Source of the DNA: Cryptomeria japonica
Taxonomy: Eukaryota > Streptophyta > Pinopsida > Cupressales > Cupressaceae
Direction of reading: 5' to 3'
Assembly: GCF_030272615.1 (NCBI RefSeq)
Contig: NC_081408.1
Coordinates: 609,682,173 to 609,746,172, forward strand
Length of the DNA: 64,000 nucleotides
A program made the position numbers and the translations under genes. Shown here one piece after another: positions 56,861 to 64,000 of this stretch. The notes beneath the pieces were generated by a model. It saw only the letters and a list, made by a program, of their open reading frames with translations. It did no database searches and had not been told where the DNA came from. Numbering within the stretch: the first letter of the stretch is position 1; the number at the start of each line of letters is the position of its first letter.

Positions 56861-57740
56861 CTCAAGCTGATTTACGGGCAATGTAAGAAAAGTCGAGACT
56901 GGTATTAGACAAATGCTTCTTGTTCAAGCTTGTCTATGGTGAAAGGAAAAGGGTGCTGACGTATTTAATGCCCTAATACAAAGATTTATCAATTGGGAAA
57001 ACCAAACGACAGAATATTGGCCAAAGGGTAAAGAAGATTCTTTCCAAATGGAGCAAAGCCAAGACTGATTTTGGAGCAATGTAAGAAAAGCCGAGACTGG
57101 TATTTAATATCAAAATTAGGAGGGTATGAGGTTAGTTTGGAATAGTTTCTTTGATGTTTCCAAAAAAAATCTATAAAGATAAGAAAATTTGCTGAAGAAT
57201 AAAGAAGCTTTTCTTTCCATTCAGCGTATTCAAAAGGATGGTCAGGCTAAATTTACGCGCAATGTGAGAAGGTATTAAATATAGAAAAGTATAAGATATT
57301 AAAGAAGCTTTTCTTTCCATTCAGCGTATTCAGAGGGATGGGCAATGTGAAAAGAAGCTTCGGCTAATATCAGACACTTGGTTTCTTTGCCCCACACATA
57401 TTGCCTAATACTTCTTAAAAGTAAAGTGGTCAGTTATTTAATGGCATGGTGAATGACAACGCATACAGGTACAATAATTGATCAGTAGGAAAATTGGCAG
57501 AGCGTAAAGAAGAATCGATCGAAATGGCCAAAAAGATGTGGTTTATAATTTACACCATGGAAAAATATTTTTGTTGCCGTATTTACAAAAGATTTCTAAA
57601 AGGCGAAGAAAGGCGAAGAATAGAAGGCTCCTCTTTGATCGGTAAGAACAGAAGGCTTTATATTGTTTAATTTTGTTAAAATATTAAAATTATGAAAAAA
57701 ATAAGATATTAAATATGATAGAATATTTTAACTATCACCT
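56861..57740. other. Upstream flank of ankyrin copy 2 with repeated start modules
   Basis: On the minus strand, a CTTTTCTTACATTG..GTAAATCAGCTTGA block at about 56,870 equals the copy 1 pre-ATG region. Two further modules at about 57,190-57,270 and 57,300-57,360 share AAAGAAGCTTTTCTTTCCATTCAGCGTATTCA (given here as AAAGAAGCTTTTCTTT and CCATTCAGCGTATTCA). Together with 38,770-38,890 and 39,363, the 5' region was repeatedly duplicated. No coding sequence. Confidence 0.65.
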
Positions 57741-58235
57741 TTTCAAAAGATCTATTCTAAATTTTTTAAAAAGAAAATTATATTTGAATTTAATCAAATA
57801 ATTAGAAATTAAAAATAAATATTCAGTTTTTTATTTTTATTAAAATATTAATTTAAGAAAAGTAAATATCAAAGAAGAGTAAACTAATATTTTTTTCTTA
57901 AAATATCTTGAACTGGATGAATTTTTTTGTAAATATCAGGTAGTTTATAAGACATACAATATTACTAGCAATTGCACCTTAGTGTGCAATGGGTATGTCA
58001 AAGAGGTTTGCAAGGTCAATAAGGGAAATTTTGGTTTATTTTTTGCATACATTTTTATTCACTATAGGAGGTCAATCGATATGTCATTTAATGAACAATG
58101 TTGTTTGTGCAACAAAGGTCTAAATTAAGAAGTGATAGATTGAAATCAACTTTGCATCCACTTATAAGGATTCAAGCATGACTAAACCAAAACCTTTGAA
58201 TCAAGAAGATAGCCAGACTCCATGACCAACAAACA
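57741..58235. other. AT-rich sequence, nothing recognised
   Basis: No ORF or terminal structure. It separates the ankyrin arm from the purine-rich tract. Confidence 0.6.
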
Positions 58236-58239
58236 AATG

Positions 58240-58822
58240 TTATGTTTGTAGAGATATGGATAGGAAGAGTGGGAGACATAAAGGGGTAAAAAGAGATAGA
58301 GTTAGAGATAGAGGTGGAGATGGAGATGGAGATGGAGACGAAGAAGAAGGAGAGGGATATGGAGAGAAGGAGAGATAGAGAGAGGAGAGAGGGATAGATA
58401 GAGACAAAAGAGATAAATATTTAGAGAGAAACATAGAGGGAGTGATGGAAGGGCAAAGATAGATATAAGAAGTGATGGATAGAGAGAGGTATAGGGGGAA
58501 AGTTATAGGGGATGAAAGAGGTGGAGAGATAAAAATAAAGAAGCAAAGAGATATAGATATAGAGGTATAAGAAGAGGGGGAGGGGAGAGAGAGGGAGACA
58601 AATAGATAGACAGATAGATACAAGACATGAAGGGAGTGAGGAAGAGAGAAATGCAGATAGATAGGCAGAGGGGAGATAGAGATGGTGGAGAGACAAAGAT
58701 ATAGATCAATACATAGAGAAGGAGAGGGGAAGGGAGATATAGAAATATATAAGGTGATATGGACAGATAGAGAGGGATAGGCGAAGAGATAGAGAGATAG
58801 GGGGATAGATGTAGAGAAACAC

Positions 58823-58894
<72 letters not shown>

Positions 58895-59226
58895 TGTAAT
58901 TACAAAGGTTGAGGAAGAGATATAGGGAAAGAGTTGGATGGATAGAGAGAGATCTATACGTTTGGATATAGATGGAGAGAGGAGAAGATATAGGTATCTA
59001 GATGAAGATAGAGTTAGAGAGGAAGAGGGACATCAATAGATAGAGATTGAGAGAGGTAAAGGGAGATACAAAGATAAAGAGATTGGGAGATGGAGAGGGA
59101 GTGATAAAGATAAAGAGAGATAGTGAGTGATAAAGAGGAAGAGATGGAGAGATGTAGAGAGATATATATGGTGAGATTAAGTGATAAAGATATATGGATA
59201 TAGAGAGATATAAAGAGAGGGGGAGG

Positions 59227-59269
<43 letters not shown>

Positions 59270-59270
59270 T
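58240..59270. repeat. Purine-rich degenerate microsatellite (GATAGAGA-type)
   Basis: About 1 kb of AGAGATAGAG-type repeats, rich in GGAGATGGAGAT near 58,310-58,340 and ending with a pure (GA)n at about 59,227-59,266. The minus-strand frames (up to 215 codons) are compositional artefacts. Confidence 0.92.
58822..58892. repeat. (CA)n microsatellite, ~70 bp
   Basis: An almost pure CA run of about 35 dinucleotides inside the GA-rich tract. Its purity suggests ongoing slippage and likely length polymorphism. Confidence 0.97.
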
Positions 59271-59327
59271 CTAGCTAGATAAGGATATGCATAGAATCAT
59301 ATAGAGAAAGGAGTGAGAGGAAGATAG

Positions 59328-60597
59328 TGTAGTACCCTTCCTCGTTTGAACTCATTAGACTCATATTTTATTATTGTTTACTTTCAGTGGATACATTACC
59401 ATGATGTGCTATTCAGACTTATATGACATTATTTCATGCTTTATCTGGATATGAGATGCATAATTTATCTGCAGTATTTTAGTACTTGTGATTTATGGCA
59501 TTTTATGGATTATTGCTATATACTGACACTTTACTTTATCTATGCAATGTTTAATTATATGCTTTGTGTCTGCGAGTGTATTGGATGCAAGGGGAGGATT
59601 TTCCTTCACTCATTTTGGTGAGATAGGGAACATCGCGATTCTCCTTCATTGGTGTGCATGCCATGTTTTCTATATTGTATATATGCATGTCTGGTTCGGT
59701 GATGTAGAATTTTGAAAGTACAAGTACTGGGTAGGTACAGGGTATCGTCTCCACTTGGCTTCATAGGTCTAAGCATGCCTTATATTTTCCGATGGAAGTG
59801 GAGGAGATAGTAGTTGATGCTATTTTACTCAGTTACACTCATGTGAGTGTCGTCAGTTGGTCGTCTTGTCAGTTTGTTCGGCCTTCGTATTTTGTCATTT
59901 GATCTTTTTATGAGTATTTGCTTGAGGTTTGTCCAGCTTGTGTGTTTTAGTGGATTTAATTAATTAATTAAGTTTATTTAATTAATTAATTAAGTTTATT
60001 TAATTAATTAATTAAGTTTATGGAGTTATCTCATAGTTGAATTATGTATGCATTGAGATTATAAATTTAATTAATTAAAAGAAGTTATCAAATTAAGTTG
60101 CAAGCTGCATGATATTAGAAATATATTTTATTTAAATTTTAGTAAAAAATAAATTAGATTAATTTCATTTATTGTTTCCTAGAATTTTAAACAAATAAAA
60201 GAATAAATAAATAAATGAACAAATAAAAGAATTAATTAGAATTGAAGTATTGCTTAAATTTCTTTATTTAGAAAATTAATTAATTTGCATGAGAAAAGAA
60301 AAGAAAGAAAAATGATTTTTAATTATTGCATGTAAACTTATCCTTTGTTAGAAAATTAGAAAAGAAAAGAAAAATTTATTACTAAAATTAAATATTAGGG
60401 TTTTGGGAAAAATATATGCAACCTAGAATTTTAGTTTAAAAAGGGAATAAGTCTTTTATTTTGGGGATAGGAGGAAACAAGTCAGGGATTGAGGTGAAGA
60501 GAAATTTATATGGAAGCTTGTTGAAGGATTGGTTCTCTTCTACAAATTTCTTCCAGGAAAGCTATATCAGGTTGGGTGGCTTCTTTTGATTTGCAAA
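59328..60597 (+). mobile_element. Putative 5' LTR and leader of copy B
   Basis: It starts TGTAGTACCCTTCCTCG at the edge of the GA-rich tract, a usual LTR opening, and ends just before the copy B ORF. The right LTR boundary and PBS were not identified. A 22-bp unit (TTTAATTAATTAATTAAGTTTA) is repeated three times at about 59,955-60,020. No similarity by eye to the copy A leader and no GGGATAAG array. Confidence 0.5.
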
Positions 60598-63522
60598 ATG
60601 GAGGGTTCAAGTGCAAAAGGAAAAAGGAAAGTCATAGAAATATCCAATGATACATCAAAAAAATCAAAGGCAAGGGAGGCTGCCAAACAAAGGAAGCTAA
60701 ATCAAGATATGATCGATTAGATGAGTTCTCCGGGAGCTAAGTCTAGAAGGTCGAAGACTAATTTGCCAATTCGTGACCAATTGGAGGATAGGTACAAAGA
60801 GATTGGTGATGTATGGACTAGAGTGAGAGGACATGAATTGTTCCTATTCCATTACATAAGGAGAATCGACCCAATGCCTATATCTAACCCATGGAGCACT
60901 AGTCTAGGTAAACTCATGGTCCACAATGTGTTTGTAAATATGGACTTGCTCAAGCTCATCGTTAGAAACTATGATGCTACCAAAAGATGCATCTTGTTGC
61001 CCGCCGAGACTGCTTTCATTTGTTTCGCAGCAGCAACGATTCAAGAAGTCTTTGGTTTGGATTCTAAGGCAAAGGTGCCTCTGTCTTTCGATGATTTGGA
61101 GGAGGAATATAGAGAGATGGACACTACATATCATGGTTGGAATTTGGTGTTTCATAAAGCTAAAAAGGGAAGGCTGATAGAGGAGGACGGGCTGCCTTAC
61201 GATATTAACATTTTCAAGAAATATTTCCAATATACCTACATGGCTTGTCGATAGGTGGGTGGAGTCGAGGCTCCAGACATAGCAAGAATGGGACCGCTAG
61301 TTTTGGTAGCTGATATCCAGAGGCATGAGACAAGAGCATTTGATTTCATTGTATATCTAGTAGACAGATTGCATGAGGGTTTTTTGAACCTGAACAACAG
61401 TCCTGATAATCATTTCAAGCATTATTCTCCATTAATGTGTATAATATTATTTTATGGTTAATTAAAAGGATTGTGGCCAGAGGATTTGAGAGTAAACTAG
61501 TTTGGAAAGGACGGAAAGGAGCAACCTGTGCAGCTATGGGTTTCTTTATGGGATTCTAGGTATGTGAGTTCCCATTATGTGAAGTTTGAAGAATTGTTCA
61601 TCAAACCCTTGTTTAGAACGTACAATGAAACTATTGAAGGATCCTTTTCGGAAACCATTAAGAAGTTTCCTTGGCCATTGGAGCACCATAACACAAAAGT
61701 GAATCATAATTGGGCTGATTGGTTTTCCTGTGCCAATTTCACTTTTGTTAGTGTTCATTTTTTAGGGTTCACTATATGTATTGCCTAAACCGGCACCTGA
61801 TCGTATTGCATTTTAAAAAATTGTTAGACAACTTAGTGTTTCCAATGCTCATCACTTTTGGGATGCACGTAAGTAGGCCTTTTTACCAGGGACTTTGGAG
61901 TTTGGAGATTTTAGGATTGTATCAACCAGGGTTTATGAAGCCATTGACAGAAAGTTAGCAGATGAATACAATTTGTTGTTACACACACCCAAGAAGAATT
62001 ATGATCCTAAGGGATATATAAACATATGTAGGAGAGGGAAGGCTCTGAAAGGTTATATTCATTTTACTGATGATATGGGAGATTTGTGTAGAAATAAGGA
62101 AGTATAAGAATTGATCGATGTGATGGAAGATTTGGAGAAAAAACAAAGGTAGGAGGACCTCCAAGGTGAAGAAGAGGAACCTGCAAAAAGTGACTCAGGG
62201 GAGAATGAAGTTGTGTCAAAATTACAAGTACCTAATAAAGAAGAAGAGACTGATGCACAGGACAAGTTAATCACAATCTTGAATGTAGAGATAGATGATA
62301 GAATGATTGAGCACAACATTTTTGTATCAAATGATCAATTCATAAAATCTAAAGAGTTCAAATCATTCTTGTATCACTTAAAAGGTAAGAAATTAAGGGA
62401 AGCAGTGCCAAATATTACCCCTGAGAATGAAGCAGAAATGAAGAGGAGGTTGAAGGAATACATCAATGCAGAAGTTGAGAATATGACCCCATAGAAGGGG
62501 AGGCAATTACTAGTGGAGGCTGGTATAATTGTTTTTCTAGGATGGGACTTGAGTGCCTTGTTTATTTTTTATTCTTTGCTGCACTCGGATAATAGGGATG
62601 TGAAATTGGATATCCAAGGAGTAAAAGATATTTTTATTGGATCAAGGTATGATCCAAATGAGGAAGAAATGTTGCTATGGGCCTCATACCCTCCCAATAA
62701 GAGACCTAAGATAATAGATGTAGATAAGGCTTTCGGTCATATGATGATGTTGAAAGTTGGAGAGGTAGATCCTATGGTCATTGTAGATATAGGGATTGAC
62801 ATTTCCATGTTTAATAAGGCTCAGTTGAAATGGGAACTTGCTGAAAAGCATAAATAAAAATCAATCTATGAAGAAGTTTTAAAAAGAGGAGGACATCCAA
62901 TACCACAAATCACTGATTCTAGTGCCCAATGGAAAAGGAAGTTTGCGAAGCTAGCCTTGGAACAAAATAAGATGAAGAAGCAAATGAAAACTATCAGGAC
63001 AGATGTTGCCTGTGTGTTCATGAAAAGGAGATATGAAAATTTAGAAAAGGTTTTGGATGAGTTCTGGGGTGTGTATAAAAAGAACATGGATAATTTGGTT
63101 TCTAACCAAAGGATTCATGACAGACTCACTTTGTTAATACAAGATAAGGCATTGAAAGAAAAGACTGTCAGAAGGATAACATAATTAATTGAAATTCATG
63201 AGAAGTATACTAAAGAGTTGAAGGAAGAATTCTAGGATTGCCATGAGGTTTTGCAGGATGAGATTCCTAGTTTGATTGATGACGTAGGGATTATCAAGGA
63301 TAAAAGTGCATGGATCTCATAATGTAAGGCTTTACTTAGTGCAGCTATCAGTGTCGCCCAAGCAGATACTATGGGTATGAATGAAACAATTGACCAGTTA
63401 GAGAACCTGATTAAGATGGAGATGGCACTCAAGGATACCATATTTAATGCAGTTACATACAAAGATGAAGGCTACCTTAAGCACATCACAAAATGTGGGA
63501 AGAGGTTGGATCCAAAGAATTA
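60598..63522 (+). pseudogene. Unnamed ~970-codon ORF, copy B
   Basis: ATG 60,598 begins MEGSSAKGKRKVIEIS, a basic Lys/Ser-rich N-terminus. The frame then runs through about a dozen nonsense codons and one frameshift (between about 61,740 and 61,768, at a T-run) to a stop near 63,522. Blocks in order: LGKLMVHNVFVNMDLLKLI, RCILLPAETAFICFAAATI, FDFIVYLVDRLHEGFL, LWDSRYVSSHYVKFEELFI, YDPKGYINICRRGKALKGY, NIFVSNDQFIKSKEFKSF, VFLGWDLSALFIFYSLL, then a long charged helical C-terminus (62,930-63,480) that is probably coiled coil. Each block matches copy A. No zinc knuckle, protease, RT, integrase or transposase motif. Function unknown. Confidence 0.8.
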
Positions 63523-64000
63523 AAGTTTTTATTTCTCATGTTTTTTATAATTATCCTATGTTAATAGTTAAGTAGTTAGATGTTAGGTTTTAGTTAGGTT
63601 TTAGTTTAGCAACATGAAAGGGTGCATCCTTTCATCTATGACTATTGATTCACATACTTATAGTGAGTCATTTTGTATGTGAAAATATCTAGGATCTAGG
63701 ATAGAAGATTTTAGAAAATTTACAAAAATAACAATCGTTGCTGCCTGTAAGGGCTGTAAGTTATATGTATCAAGGAGGTCTATAGGAGGAAGAAGTATTT
63801 TTTGTGCAAACAGACTGTAATGGAGTATCTTTAAGTACACCTTATGTATGCAATCATTTCCTAAGGATTAATATACAAGGTTCGATTTTTCTTTTCTAGA
63901 TATTATGCATACTTTTGTGTTGATAAGTTATCTTTCTCCTCTTGATAAATCTATCATTTGATTTTCTATGATGTTCCATCACATGCTGTTACATTAAATG
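63523..64000 (+). other. 3' noncoding region of copy B (element end outside window)
   Basis: No ORF with features. It includes a local direct repeat of TTAGGTTTTAGTTAGGTTTTAG (63,583-63,605, shortened). No polypurine tract or LTR start is evident before the window ends. Confidence 0.5.

Noticed and set aside
58240-58891. Long minus-strand frames with CVCVCV and Ser/Leu/Tyr repeats
   Set aside because: Direct translation of (TG)n and CT-rich microsatellite.
1-64000. tRNA or rRNA genes
   Set aside because: No cloverleaf with A/B boxes or rRNA core sequence noticed; tRNA-Met similarity occurs only as retrotransposon primer sites (12,861 and 37,344).

Overview
This is plant nuclear DNA. The size, age and nesting of its retrotransposons suggest a large, repeat-rich genome, probably a gymnosperm such as a conifer; that assignment is inference. 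I found no intact host gene, rRNA, tRNA or CRISPR array. Almost everything is transposable element (TE) sequence carrying many nonsense mutations. The only host-type genes are broken copies of an ankyrin-repeat/PGG membrane protein gene (ACD6-like family).

Layout. 1-3,600: the end of one LTR-like element, then the 3' noncoding region and an LTR of a Ty3/gypsy element. 3,600-5,010: AT-rich. 5,010-15,475: an L1-type LINE with endonuclease, reverse transcriptase, zf-RVT and RNase H domains and an extra downstream ORF. Its RNase H frame is split by a 4.26-kb non-autonomous Ty1/copia element (9,061-13,320, minus strand). 16,282-38,741: one Tat-lineage gypsy element (target duplication TAGTC) that has swallowed others. 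Its first RNase H is split at a CCTCC duplication by an 8.86-kb element (18,938-27,792, minus). Its 3' LTR is split at a CTTCC duplication by a deleted protease-only gypsy element (33,964-38,210), which itself contains a 1.2-kb solo LTR (34,438-35,648, ATAAA duplication). An antisense plant-mobile-domain-like ORF remnant lies between the Tat integrase and 3' LTR.

38,742-57,740: a large imperfect inverted duplication. Ankyrin/PGG pseudogene 1 (plus, 39,399-42,400; solo LTR in its last intron with TTTTA duplication) faces pseudogene 2 (minus, 56,860-55,433). Both arms carry the same AT-rich ~1-kb downstream repeat and the same upstream flank. A third truncated 5' fragment lies at 38,760-38,945. 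Pyrimidine- or purine-rich low-complexity tracts (47.4-49.7 kb; 58.24-59.27 kb) lie inside and beside the arms.

59,328-64,000: an LTR-like leader followed by a decayed ORF of about 970 codons. This ORF is homologous along most of its length to the coding region of the 8.86-kb element at 19,905-26,256, although the upstream regions of the two elements look unrelated. I recognise no gag, protease, RT or integrase in either. This recurring unnamed protein family, together with an array of alternating inverted GGGATAAG/CTTATCCC boxes spaced about 37 bp in the leader of the first copy, is the best candidate here for something undescribed.
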